Positions 42,309-54,653 of a DNA stretch of 64,000 nt are shown piece by piece. The notes below the pieces were generated by a model, which saw only the letters and a program-made list of their open reading frames with translations, had not been told where the DNA came from and did not search any database. Origin of the DNA: Phytophthora sp. 'mugwort' (lineage: Eukaryota > Oomycota > Peronosporomycetes > Peronosporales > Peronosporaceae); NCBI GenBank assembly GCA_033558025.1, contig JAUCEF010000016.1, forward strand, positions 682,001 to 746,000, in the 5' to 3' direction. Within the stretch, counting starts at the first letter, position 1. The number at the start of each line of letters is the position of its first letter. Made by a program: the position numbers and the translations under genes.

Positions 42309-42330
42309 TTCCGACAAATATTTGTCGGAA
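42309..42330. promoter_or_regulatory. Palindrome upstream of Crypton copy 3 (TTCCGACAAA-TA-TTTGTCGGAA)
   Basis: A perfect 10-bp inverted repeat, 162 bp upstream of the likely start, built on the same TCCGAC/GTCGGA arms as in the other two copies. A further GTCGGAA follows at 42334-42340. Confidence 0.55.
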
Positions 42331-42470
42331 TGTGTCGGAAGGGTACGCTTAGCCCTAATTGTTTTGATTCGCTGAAAGTTCTCAATTGGAGTGATGTGAT
42401 AGGCTAATATGCGATCTCCTTTGAGTCTTCCACAATCCTGCTGTTCTGTCTGTCGGAAAAACAGCTAGAT

Positions 42471-43366
42471 TCATCCACACACGCGTGGACAGAGTTCACG
42501 TCGAACCGACGGTCGAGTAATACAGAAAATCGTCCTTGGTCCGGTCAGAAAGCCACGGACCTTTTGTATGTATCCGAGTACAGCGGAACCACGTCCTTCA
42601 GATCTTGTACAGATCGACCGAGTCGTGATCCAAAAGCGTGGCTGGATTGATACCCATGTATCCCGAGTCGCTTCCAACGTAAAGACCGTTGTAGTGGACA
42701 GTGTTTGCCGTGAACTCTTCGGCGACGTCCTTCCAAAAGCGAGAGTTACCACCGATTTCACGTGCATCGAGTTCCGCGCGAATAACTTGGTCTTCTGACC
42801 GGATTAAACGATCGGTGAACTTGTCTGCAAAGAACACATTCAACAGTCGAAATGCAGCATGATCTACGGCGTGCAAGACTCCAATAGCCAAACGAGTAAA
42901 ACGTCGGTCATTCTTGCTTTCTTCAATGCGGCTTATCCCCGCCTCGTTTCGCCAGGATCGCCGCGTTTGAGGATCTCTCGAGAAGTACACTCCTTGCGCA
43001 GCTGATCAATGTTCCACCGCTTGAGGTGGTTCGTCGTAGGGATCTGCTCCCTGGCTTTTGGCCGTCCAGTTGAAAGGTGGTGCGCTTACGCTTTTCCCCG
43101 CATTGGGAAGAGGCATGTAGTGTCTCGCCGTTGCTGTTTGCCTTCGTCCGCGCTGCCGTTTCCACACCGCGCGCGCCGTTTCCAAGAGTGGAAAAATAAA
43201 AATATTGGGTTTTGCCGGGATGTCCCGTCGTAATTTTCCTGAGCCATGGCAGCCGGACTCTTTCGCTAGTGCAAATCAGATTGTTGCCACCGTTCCAAAA
43301 CAAAAACTCGTCCTGGCACTGCCACGATGGCGCGGTTAGCACCGACCCTGAGTGTTGAACGTCCAT
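42471..43366 (-). pseudogene. Repeated oomycete protein of unknown function, frameshifted
   Basis: The central part (42990-42598) contains RFWKDVAEEF, then a NG-Y-G-D region and GINPATLLDHDSVDLYKIWKD. After a shift it continues as WKDVVPLYSDTYKRSV and FLTGPRTIFCI. This pattern (W-KVA--F---DP-----HD---L--IW---N--Y--) occurs in a multicopy oomycete family that I know only as of unknown function, probably transposon-associated. The N-terminal part (43366-42923) is Arg/Lys/Ser-rich. Two frames are needed, so it is probably dead. Confidence 0.5.
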
Positions 43367-43457
43367 GCCCGAAGCCGTTCTTTCCCCAAGCGGCGGAGCA
43401 GATTCTGCACGACTGAGGCGTGTGCCGGGAGCTCGTTGTCGACCACTGTGAAATCAT

Positions 43458-45053
43458 AATAAAAGCGCGCAGGGGGTGGCTCTGCTCAGCTGTGGCGCAA
43501 GTACTGGGGGGGGGGGGGTACAGGCACTTTAAGGAGCTATCCAGCTTTCAATTGACGATCACCTTAATCACTCTCTCTGAAACGCAATTGCATTGTCCCG
43601 GCCGGTCTAACAACGCGTTTTAGCAACATGCTCATTGCGCCCAAACTAGACCAATCACGTGTTTTTATATGGGCGATACGGCTTTCAACAACAGCACGAG
43701 AGCAAAAAGTGGTTGCTGTCCGGGGGTCAAGTAACGTTTTTGAGTACGAAGCCTACCGCCAACTTTCGTCTCACTATCTTGCCGTGCGGAAGTGCTGCTG
43801 GCTTCGTGACTCCACCTGCTTCTATTCTGCCTGGGCGAACTGTGGCATCACGGCTGCTAGAGAACTGCGAGGCGCCAGGATCTGCTGTGGCAACGTCACC
43901 TGCATAATCGTAAACGCGAATTTGTTCGAGGTACGGTTATACTTCCTTGTTAGTTCGGTACCAGCTCCATCTCACACCCACTCGCACCGATCATAGACGG
44001 CTGTATATGCACTAATAGGCTAAGGTGGTTGAAACGGCTGCGCACCTGATCAACATGTTGGGTATTTCTGCCTCCAGAAAATAAGGATATGCATCTTCTT
44101 CAGCCTGTCGACGTTGCCGTGTTTGGACCGTACGGGTGCGCTCGCTGATCAGGGATCTTGTAGCGGAAGACGACAATGATCACTACACCTCAGCAAGGAT
44201 GACGCAATTAAGACGACAATCATTGCGTGGAGAGGGGCCAGGATCAATCAGAATGTTGCCCGAGGGTTTATAGCTTGCGAACTGTTCCCGCTGACATTCG
44301 TGAAGATGGGTGCACAGCTGCTTACTTCACGTGGTACAGCGTCTTCTTCATGTAGAGCTTGGTACATGGATACATATTTGAGGTTCCTATCGCCCCAGGC
44401 TGAGCGGTGGACCGGATGAATCCTGGCGCAGATGGGAGGCTGTGGTTCATGCTGCGACCAAGTCTACATTGTGCAAACCAAATTGGCTTGGCAGCCGAGG
44501 CTGCTACAGGCCTCGCTACAGCGTGCTCGGATGCCGATCACGCTAACCCTCAATAAAATTGTCTTCATGTCACCCTACCGAGCTCACCCGCCTCTTGAAC
44601 ATCTCAATCCAAAAATAGGGGTAACGGTATTTGCCGCTATTTGTGTTGGTGTTTTTTATATTTTGCCTGAGACGGTCAAACCAAAGGGTGCTGTCACGGG
44701 CATCTTAAACCAGCCGCGGCAATAGAACGACGACGGCAGCCAGGTCGATGACGGTCGTGATCATAACTCCGCCAAAGTTGACGGCGTCCGATGAAGTCCA
44801 ACATGAGGATAGTCGAGCTCGAAGTCAGAAGTGTCGGATGTTGATTGGGACTGGTTCAACGTCAAGTTCAATCCACTGTTTAACGATGATAAACGAATGC
44901 ACGCCCAAGATGCTACCGGCTTCCTCTGTCTTTTACTGACGCTCGCTTATTCCTGCAACCGATTAGAGCCAATCCAATTACTTTGTCTTCATCCTCCACT
45001 TGTCACTGATAGCAAAAAATGAGCAAGGCGTCAGTCATTTTTAAATCCACGAG
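43458..45053. other. Repeat-like sequence, no gene recognised
   Basis: It holds a run of about 13 G at 43507-43519 and only short open frames. The part after 44400 may be worn gypsy sequence, since a gypsy chromodomain follows directly, but no motif supports this. Confidence 0.35.
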
Positions 45054-45329
45054 ATGCTACCCGAGCGCAGACGCACCGCCATCACGGCAGCAGAGAAGCT
45101 CGCAGTGCCTGGGCACAGTGCGGCAACATTATTGCGGTTATTAACGCCTTCTACAATGGACTATATGATTTTGCGCATTAACAGCGGCGCAAGCTTATCA
45201 TCACGATGGCATGGTCGGCCTGAACATGAAGCGACATGGGAGAACGAGAAAGTCATTAAAATGTTTCGCATTGGCAACAACTCCTTGAGGAATATCGCCG
45301 TCGCCGACGTGAACTCAATCGGGGGGAGA
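45054..45329 (+). pseudogene. Ty3/gypsy chromodomain end of pol
   Basis: SRWHGRPEHEATWENEKVIK (45205-45262) is the core of a retrotransposon chromodomain. After a frame change it runs into EEYRRRRRELNRGEMSG, a C-terminal tail typical of oomycete gypsy pols. A purine tract (GGGGGGAGA, 45321-45329) then precedes TGTCAGG, as a polypurine tract precedes a 3' LTR. Confidence 0.72.
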
Positions 45330-45600
45330 TGTCAGGCCGAGCACGGCGTGCCGGTCAGCACGCCTAGGCTATCACCCTCACGGGCGTGCTGACCAAGCAT
45401 GCCAGCGGCCTATGTAGCAAGCGACCATGCGCGAGCTGCCTTGGACGGACAGGACGCGCATGGCAGGCAGCTGCCGAAGGTACGTACTTGATGCGTACCT
45501 GCACAGAACAATTTTAGGAATAAGGAAAAGCAACTTACATTTACGTTAAGTATACCCAGTACTAGAGCGCATGCATGTCGTAGCTAGCAAAAGAAAAACA
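45330..45600 (+). repeat. Probable gypsy 3' LTR (start clear, end not)
   Basis: TGTCAGGCCGAGCACG starts directly after the polypurine tract. The sequence contains GCACGGCGTGC and CACGGGCGTGCTGA repeats. No second LTR copy is in the window, so the right border is a guess. Confidence 0.45.
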
Positions 45601-45623
45601 AACAAATATAATAATTCCAAAAC

Positions 45624-48600
45624 GTGCGTCGTTCCCCACAACTCCAAGCCTACCTGCTTCCTCCGCCGCACTGCATGTGCATAGCCACCCCGACAGATAC
45701 GAACAGATCATCTGATATGATTGAGAGATCTTGTGTACCACAGTTAGATCTCAAGTCGGATGTTGAATGCCATGCCACATCCCCGATCGCACCCGTTGGG
45801 CCGACATGCATGATGGAAAATCATGCTATGGTTTATACAGAGGCGGAGCCACAAAGTCAGATTGAAGATCCGATGGGAGAGCCTGAGGAAGATCAGGATC
45901 TGGAAGTCAGGGAGGGATCAAGATCAGAATGTGAGTTACCGGATCAAAGACGACCGGTGAAGACTGCTGAGGACGACCAGATCCACTATCATGAAAGCGG
46001 TGATCTGCTTGCAGAGGATGTCAAACTGCAATGGCGATACTTCCTGAAACGACGGACGAGGTGATGATTGACGACAATAGGTTGGCAATCCAGAGTCCAA
46101 CACCCTGGAGGAGATCGAACGGCTGCGTCAAACGATCTGGCGGAAGCGACACCTCTTGATTGGGAAGGGTAACGCGTTCTCCCCTGCAGCACATGGTGTT
46201 GTATGTGACATCGACGTCGGGAATGCAAAACCGATAGCTCAACGTTTGCGCAAGGTGGCGTTCCAATTTCGTGAGAAGGTCTCGGACCTGCTCAAGGGAT
46301 TACCGGCGGTCCGGACCATACGACACTCGACCTCCCCGTGGGCGTCTTCAATTGTCGTGATCATCAAGAAGAATCGGGTTGATATACGCGTGTGTATTGA
46401 TTACCGAATGGTTAACGACCTTACTCGACTGATGGTCTACCCGATGCCTCTGATTAACGATCTGCTCGAAGATCTAAACAAGGTGTTGCGGTACTGTTCG
46501 CTGGATATGGCTAGTGGTTTCGGGGTGGTGCCGATGACAGATCGAGCTCGTGCGATTTCGGCTTTTATCAGGCCCTTCGGACTGTTCAAGGGGAATCGAA
46601 TTCCCTTTGGTCTTAAGAACGCTCCCCAGATCTATCAACGGCTTTTGGACAACGCGCTTTAGAAGTTCATGCGGATCTCGCGATCTGGCGACTCCGAAGG
46701 CCTCGCGGATTGGTTTGAGCTGGAGAGACCGAAGATCCGAGTCGGCCCTCGGTGTTGGGTCGCAGATCCTACATCGGTGATATCCTGGTAACCACCCGAT
46801 CATGGGATGGATTTGTGATCCGGTAGACAATCTGCTGGAGGCGTGCGAAACCTTTCGATCAGTGTGGTGAAGAGCTTCTGGGGCCTGCGCAAAGTTGATT
46901 ATCTGGGACACCAGGTATCAAGCAATGATTTGGAGGCGCACCCTAAGGATTTAAAGGCACTGACGGATCTACCCTTCCCCAGTCACCCCGGTAGACGCAG
47001 TCGTACCTGGGAAGTTTGAACTATTACAGCCGTAGACCGAGTTTCACCAGTGACTATTCGATCCGCCGCCAGATCTAGATCTACCCCGACGATCTTGCAA
47101 GAGGAATCCGTCCGTGAGTTGAGGATCGATTGGATTCGACGCGCACAAGACGAGGAGGCGTGGATCTCGAACATGAAGCGATACCTCGCCGGTGATGTGA
47201 TCGGTTTGTCCAAGGAGGAGACCCGAGCATGTGATAACATCGCTGTGGATTACGAGGTGGACGACAATGATCTTCTATGCTACTGTCCTGCGACGTGGAT
47301 CGAGATGTGTTGATGAGATTGGTTGCACCGGATACGTTACAAGACGACATTCTTCATCATTACCATGCGCGTCTGGAAGGAGGACACCAAGGGATCGGCG
47401 CACCTATCAGCGGATCCGAGATCACTTCCATCGGAGAGGTTTGTACCGGAGTGTACAGATATGTTGGAGAGATGTGGATTGCGAGACGGCAAGGGACGGA
47501 CAATGATCCGCGGTGAGTCACCCGGAACCTTCGGCGACTTACACGTTTCAGATCATAGCCATGGATCATATTCCCTTGCTGCCCAAATACTACAATGGTA
47601 ATACGGAGCTGCTAATCTGGGTGGGTCTTCTCACCGGCTACATGATCGCGAAGGCTAGCAACTCTAGGACTGCTCAGACGATCGCAGAGTCGTATGAGAG
47701 TATCTTCTCCCCCGGTTTGGTGCCAGTGACGTGATTCGGCATGATCGGGAGCCCGGATTTATGTCCGATTTCTTTCGCGCGTTTAACAAGATCTTAGGCT
47801 AGCGCCAGAGGGCTTCCACGAACTATCTACCACAGGCTAACGGTACGGCCGAACATGGTACAGACATCCACGCGCGCTCTAAAGATGTACGTGCAGGATT
47901 TGAACCAGCGTACTTGGGATGAGTACGCGGAGCGACTTACCTTCGCGATCAACACCGCTGAAGATCGGATACGTGGAGATACTCCTTTCTAGCTTATACA
48001 TGGGTGGTAATGATCCTAGATCAACGCTAGAGGCGACGATCCCTGTTGGCAGCACTCGACGCCAAGATCGAGATCCCCGACGGTGGAGATACCGGTCCAG
48101 CGCTACTACGCACAGACCAGGGAAGAAGTCGGTAAGACGATGCGTGAAGCGATCGCAAACCGGACAGATCTACATAATGAAGATGTGCAACCCTACCAGA
48201 TTGAAGCGGATCTCAAGTCTGGTTGTATTTAGATCGGGTGAAGAATGAGAATTAAGCTCGCAAGCTAGCCCACCTGTGGTATGGCCGTTTCGAGTGGCTG
48301 AGAAGATCAAAGAAGTATGCCGTGAAGCTTGAGATGGAAGAAATTGACTACAGACTGTTCCCAGTGGCGCATGTGCGAAGTCAAAATTGGTGAGAGAACT
48401 CCCCGATCGACCGCTGATCCGCCTGACGTAGAGCCAGGTGACCGGTTCGACTTTAACGAGTTTTTGCTGCCCGATGATAGCTGGATCCCGGATCTAGGAC
48501 CCGACGAGTATGAAGTGGAGAAGACCACGGATATGCCGACCGGCAAACGAACGATATATCGCCGGATTTATCGTGAGTTCTTGGTACACTGGCGTGAATA

Positions 48601-48853
48601 CGAGGATCCAAGTTGGATTGATGAGGCAGACCTTAATTATGGGGATCTACGGCACGAGTTTCTACGAGACCACATGAACAGGAACATGCTTGGCGTAATG
48701 CAGTCCACGAGGAGGGGTGAGGCGGAGATCCGCCGGAGCGAGTTGATCGTTCTGGTGGATGTTGTTGTAGAATCTGCGATGAGATTGCAGATCGGTGGAG
48801 GGGTACATATGAGTGCATATAAGAAGACTGAAGGCGTCAGTGTACGACGCTGA
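45624..48853 (+). pseudogene. Ty3/gypsy pol: reverse transcriptase, integrase, chromodomain
   Basis: The reverse transcriptase runs from about 46160: NRVDIRVCIDYRMVNDLTRL, CSLDMASGFGVVPMTDRARA, FGLKNAPQIYQRLLDNAL. The catalytic YxDD appears as YIGD (46771-46782). The RNase H/linker part is degraded. The integrase follows: HHYHARLEGGHQGIGAP, IIAMDHIPLLPKYYNGNTEL, VGLLTGYMIAKASNSRTAQ. The C-terminal chromodomain REFLVHWREYEDPSWIDEAD is at 48571-48630. Stops and shifts are frequent (e.g. 46662, 47300, 47734). A gag is missing upstream. It meets an oppositely oriented gypsy fragment just downstream. Confidence 0.85.
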
Positions 48854-48959
48854 AAAGACCAGGGTAGATTAAGATCAAGGTCGGTATCAACTCAGATCTG
48901 AGGAGCGGTTCCAAGATCCGGGATCCATAGTGACATCAACCCAGTCAAGCTGTAGATTG

Positions 48960-51900
48960 TCACCAATGCAGCGCGGAAGCAAGACGGAAAACGATGGGGA
49001 TTGAATTGAATCGAGTTACGCAGTGGCTAGTCGCGAGGCTGACTTTTTTTTCCTGAAGACGGATCTTGGTTACGTGTTGGAGCCTATGAAGGAATTGCCG
49101 TGGCGGCTGGACGCCCATCAAAGTATATACCTGGAAGTCGCGGGATCTGGTGTGCAGGATGAGCCTCCGAATCGTCCCAATAGTGGTTGCGCCAGGGATC
49201 AGCTTCGTGACACTCGTCGAGTGCTGCCAAAAGTGTGGTGGGTTTTGTCTGGGGCACATTCGGTTTGGCCAGGTTGGAGAGGCGAGACACAACGCCAGGG
49301 TACCAGATCACCCGCTCCGCTCGTCGAGGGAACTGTAAGAAGAACAAATTCAGCAAGTTATCCAGATCACGCCAGCTGTCGAGCATAACCTGGAGCAAGA
49401 GCCAGAAAAGTTGCTTCCTTGTCGGTCTTTTCGATGCTTGACTAGCCAAGGACTGGCAGCACACTTGACTTCGAAGATACGAGTGCTCTACCAACAGGCT
49501 TGCAGATCCCCGCTTCATGGATCAAATACTACCTGAAGAATTCGATCAAGCAACCCCCACTGAAACGTTAAAGCTCAGGGCGTCGCCTGTGTTCTCCAAC
49601 ACAGCCCAAGGTCCTGTGGCCAGCAGATCTTTAACGTTCTGCGCCGTGATGAGACCTCCACAGTACTGGAACTATGAAGGGAAGGCATCGCAGTCTCATC
49701 GTGGGGAACATCCAGCCGAGCCGGATCGGCAAAGACGGAAACAAGACTTCGATCATCGTGGTCATGATCGCGGTCTGGTTAAGATCAGCAACGATCCACG
49801 GATCGATCTCCTGAACGGTTAAAGTTCGAGCTTGATCTCGCCCGGGAATACAAGCAGCGCTTGCGACGATGGGAACAACAGGCCGTAGCGAATCGACTGG
49901 GGCGCTTGGATAACTCCGGGATGAAGCATCTGGAGGGCGTGACGACGTAGATGCCCTCCTCCGCTTGATCAGCCGGCCGTTTGTCGGGATGGAGTACTTC
50001 CGCGAGGCACAGAAGCAGGTTGCCGACGCCGAGCTTTCGATCGGGACTGAGCCAACGCCTTCAGCGTGTCTTGGTCGAACGCATCGCTGGCGGCCTCTTC
50101 TTCAGCTTCTTCATCGTCCTCTTCATCTTGGTCAGATCCTTCATCGTTCCCGCTACTGTTGTGAACACTGTCAGATCCAGCGTTTTCGCTGCCATTGGAT
50201 CCTGATACGGCGTTATAGGGACCGAATCCGTCAGGCCCCCATGTCCAAATACATGGGGATTGTGGAGTTCAGGCGTGAAGCCGTTGTCGTCGTCGATGTC
50301 GGGTTGAGCATCCTCTTGAGATGAGACATCGTCTTGGAGCGGCAAAGAACGGGTTCGCTTGGACGGACGGTTTGGCGCAGACTCCTCGAAGGCGGACCTA
50401 CTACGTGTACTCTTGGACGGGTCTAGATCATGGTCCTGGGGCTGATCAGGAGCTACCAGATTTGGACTTTTGCTGGGATCAGCTGGTGGAACAGAAACTT
50501 CCTGGGACTGCTCTTGGGACTGGTCTAGATCTGGATCTTCGTGTAAGGCAGACTCCGCAGGCGGATCTTGATCTCACGTTCATCAGGCAAGCGGATTTCA
50601 CGCAAAATCGCTGGCGCGCCTACACAGTGGCCACAATGGTCAACCGCTGCAATGTCTCATCCCTTTCGAGCGTTATGGAGTTGTAATCATGCTCCAGGTT
50701 GTAGTATCAAGATATCGAGTGTTCACGAGGCGTTGCTGGACGTCTGCATTCGCCTGCTGAGCAAATGCAACATCTTGCCTGCGGCAGCAGTATGAGTAAG
50801 AACAAGATCCACCAAGCTTAGACCGAAAGAGACACACGTACGAAGATCGGAGATCTGAGCCTGACCCTGCGTCCAATATTGAGTCACTCGTGCCAATCCG
50901 CTTGAGCCGCACCGCGATCCGCTAAGACCACATAGCGCTCGGAGCGCACGCTGTCGCGTTCTGATCTTACGGCGTCTCTTTCACTACGAGCTTGTCGAAG
51001 CCGCTCTCGTAGATCTTGGAGCGTAGCTTCAGTCTCAGTGGCTGCCAGAACGAGATCTCGTTCCGCCGTTAGCTGGGCGATCCGATCCGCGGACTAGCAA
51101 GACCTAGAGCGGGATAGCTCGTCTTCGGCCACACGCGAGTTGTCCCAAAGGCGATCCAATAATGTTTCGGTGATCCGCAGAGCGTGCTCAGCGTCCTCGC
51201 GATCCCGATCAGCTGATGCTCTCAGCCTGAGGCTCGTGAATCTCTCCCCCAGCGAGGCGAAGCGGTCAATCGATCACACGTCGCAGAGAGTTCGCCGCGA
51301 TCCTGCGTTTTCCGTTCAAGCTGACGTCTAAGATCTTGGATCGCCTCCAGTTTCTAGTCGATCTGCAGTTGCATATCGCGGATCTGGGGCGCCGGAGTGC
51401 CGTCGCCTGAAGTGCGAGATTGGCGCGCAAATTCGTCTTAGAGGCGGTGTGTTGCTGATCACAGTAGCGTTCCAAATCCCGCAGGTCGTGCGTGGATCTC
51501 AGTAATATCCTCTGGTTCTGTTCAATATCTCGAAGGGAAATATCTCGAGAAGCCCACGCGCCGCGGTGATCCGCGGGTTGATTTGCGGAACCAGGAGCCC
51601 CGCTATGACTGCGCGGACGGAGAGTGCCAGGCCTAGAGCCCGGGGGAGATGATGGCGGAGATTGGTCACGGCCGTGGCGCTACGAAGAGCGGCCAGAGTC
51701 CGACATAGCCCGAGCGAAAATACAAGACAGTTAATGGACAAGCGTCGAGGCGGAAGTGTGCACGCAATGTACCGTTGGGCGACAACAACTGCGCGCAGGA
51801 AGCGGATGTGGTGAAGCACTTTTCGAGAAAGTGGCGAGATGGAAGGAGGGGTCATAGATCTGGAATAATGACATATGTCAGGATCCTGGATCTCGGATCC

Positions 51901-51960
51901 GGCTCGAGCCTGGATCTGGGATCTGGCTCGATGATGGATATGGGAATGGTGGGACACGTC
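48960..51960 (-). pseudogene. Ty3/gypsy gag region, inverted relative to its neighbour
   Basis: On the minus strand, 51480-50940 gives a coiled coil rich in Arg/Asp/Glu/Leu (IAQLTAERDLVLAATETEA, LQDLRERLRQARSERDAVRS). It is followed by an Asp/Pro-rich linker (PNLVAPDQPQDHDLDPSKST near 50430) and GGLTDSVPITPYQDPMAAKT (near 50220), as in Phytophthora gypsy gag proteins. Lower coordinates (50000-48960) continue with basic and then protease-like sequence, without a clear active site. Frames change many times. Reverse transcriptase is absent: the element is cut where it meets the plus-strand gypsy. Confidence 0.65.
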
Positions 51961-52915
51961 ATCAGATGATTACATTTGAGATGTGAGGTGCTATAATATG
52001 GACGACAGCGGCTGATACAGAAGATATGTAGAAGGAGTGAAAAGTCGTAACCCCCCGCCCCGGGTCAAGTCCAGGTCACCAGAACCGAGTTCGAATACTC
52101 ACGCTGGATCTGGATCTATAAACGGCTGTAGAGCGAAGACTTCTGCACTACTCCACCCCACCTCGCATCCCACCAGGACGTTCAAGATTCACATTCTTGC
52201 ATCTTTTCGGAGTCCCGACAGAGCATATCCAGCCCACCGACGGGTACACAAGGTGAGAGTCCAGCTGATCACGGATCATCGGAGCACCCCCTCCGTTAGT
52301 CGGTGTCTGGGCGCTGCTGTGAAACCGGATCCGGTCGTAAACCGGTCCCGCTAGACCACACATGTTCGTCAAGCTAGTAGAAGGCTTATTTATCTATTGC
52401 ATCGTACTACCTCCGTCCCACCAGAGACTTAACATTTTTCTCTGTTCGCAGTGAGAATTCATACAAGAGCCTGCTGAGCTATCTGAAAACTGAATTTGAA
52501 AGCCGAAACTATGCGATGCACGCGGGTGAAGGTGGCACAGTATTAACGCTAACGCAGAAGAAGTTAACACAATCTGAAAACAGTACCTTTTTTATGCCGT
52601 CACAAGATACGCTACGCAGCGAGTTCGAGGCCAATTCCTCCCCCGCTTGCACTGATGTGAAAAACAGACTCTCATGCTGTAATTTAGCGATATTGCATCT
52701 GGCAACTATTCTTCCAATCGTCAGAGTAGGCTTTAGAAAAAAATCAACCCGAACCGGACTTAATTGGATTATAACATAACGCTAAGAAACTTTCGACCAA
52801 CCTCCAAGGGGTAAAAATTAGACTATTTTTCAACGATAACTAATCTAAAGGAATTACCGCTCCTACATAACCATTTCATTAGACCCTGTGATACGGCGAA
52901 CGCGACGCAGCTATG
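51961..52915. other. Possible gypsy LTR/leader and unassigned sequence
   Basis: 51880-51935 repeats GGATCTGG/GGATCCGG units. 52000-52380 may be the LTR of the minus-strand gypsy, but no partner copy exists in the window. 52400-52900 shows nothing recognisable. Confidence 0.35.
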
Positions 52916-53669
52916 CCTGCCTTCGAATGCACCTGGATTGCATCATGGATCCAAATGCAGACTGTTCCATCACACTTTGAGATGGCTCGTCGTCAAGTGC
53001 GAAATACCGCGCTCACTGTCTGCCGCGTGCAGTCAATACGTGCACGGCCGCTTCGTCGACGGAACCACGGGGGAGTTCCCGTTCACCATCCGCTCCAAGA
53101 GGTAATGTTTCAACTGCTCATGATTTAGGGGCTTAGAAGATAGTAGTGGGTCGGCGGTGGAGGCCATACGGGTACCAGTATTACTAGCACGACGTCAGGA
53201 CCGACATCGAGTTGTTCTCCAAGTGTGTGAGTGGCAGTGGAAGCTTGATGCGCATGGAAAAACTGATATCGCTTTCCTTGAGGGAATGCAAGACTCTGTG
53301 TGCTACACAGATACGCTCGACAACTACTTGGCTCCATTTATCAGGAACCTCCGCGAGCAGCATGGCATTTCCGACCCCATTTTCCAACAGGATAATGCCT
53401 TAATCCACGAGTCGCGATTCACAAAAGCTCAGATTGAAGCCATGTGTATCGAGAAACTCAAGTGGCCATCTAAAAGCCCCGATCTCAACCCAATTGAGAA
53501 TGTTTTGGGGGCAACTGGCGTCGTCGGCGTACCAAGGCGGACGCCACTTCGACAAATCAAGCGCAGCTGGGCTGATTCGACAAAAACCTACCTACGCCGT
53601 CTTGTGAACACCGTGCCTACACGCAAGGCACAGGTACTCCTAAAGAACGGTGGCTTAATTGACAAATAA
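52916..53669 (+). pseudogene. Tc1/mariner transposase, 3' part
   Basis: The frame 53157-53669 reads LEGMQDSVCYTDTLDNYLAP, FQQDNALIHESRFTKAQIE and KWPSKSPDLNPIENV. These are the second Asp and the final Asp/Glu region of a DD34E Tc1-like DDE domain. An upstream frame (near 53200) gives HDVRTDIELFSKCVSGSGSL, the preceding block. The N-terminal DNA-binding half is largely unreadable. A shift separates the blocks. Confidence 0.82.
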
Positions 53670-54653
53670 GTCAAATTTTGATAGGTGGCACTGGTAGCTT
53701 ATAATTTGGAGCAGGCATTTTTTGGGGATTTATGGGCAGTCTTTGTTTTTTTTTTTAAATTGCATTTGTGGTGCGGATTGCCTTCATATCGAAAGCCTTC
53801 AAGACAAATACCTCCCGCCAGTAGACAACTTTGCCACCGTGGCAGCAACAAGTTGAGTGCGTCTAGAGTTAGTAGCAGCACTGTACGTTGTTTGGGACTG
53901 GAAGGTTGGCGAAGTGAGCGCCACGAGTTAGCTTTCGGCAAAAATTAATATTGACCAATAAAATCGTTGTAACATACGTGTGTCTACAATTCACATTTTA
54001 ATGATAAATCTCTTGGTAGTAATAGATAAGGGTTAGTACTATACTACAGTAGATATTAGGCAATGTTGGTTGAAATATTACTTCGCCTTCCCAGTACAAA
54101 ATGCTATCACCGTCATTCGAATCCTCGGTTTTCGGCATTTAGAATTGACACAAAACCCGGTACTGTAACAACTGGCTCGCACATTTGCCCGTGAATTTAA
54201 ATTGATTACTATTAATAAAATTCGCGCCGTCTACATGTAGCTGACGTAATTTACATCAGCCTTATGAAAGACGAGCAGAGGCTCCTGCAAGTCGACATAC
54301 TGTATTACAATTGTAATAGCTCCCCATTGGGAGTCCCCATCGAATTGATGCTGCTACCGTAACTATGACCGTATAGGGTCCGCTAAGTGTATTTAAATGA
54401 TTAGTGCTTTGATTAGAATGATTTGTTATGATATATAGCGATCATTCCGATACATTAACGATCGCTAGTCGCCCTGTTTGCACGCTGCGCATCATAAGGT
54501 GATGATGCATGCATCACATCAATCCGGCTCCTCTTATTGGCGCATCCCCTCGTTGTAAGCCAGCGTTTCACAACCTCATTTCTCAAAAGTCGCTCAACTC
54601 GGCGGTGATTACTATACAGGTTTCTAATCAAACGCTTTAATCTGCTCGCCGTC
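53670..54653. other. AT-rich intergenic region upstream of the PX gene
   Basis: No gene recognised; it includes a T-run at 53748-53757. The last few hundred bases presumably hold the PX gene promoter. Confidence 0.45.

Noticed and set aside
43507..43519. G run as a telomere-like or tRNA-associated signal
   Set aside because: No tRNA-like sequence or telomere repeat nearby; homopolymer G/C runs are scattered in this window (1559, 16696, 29441).
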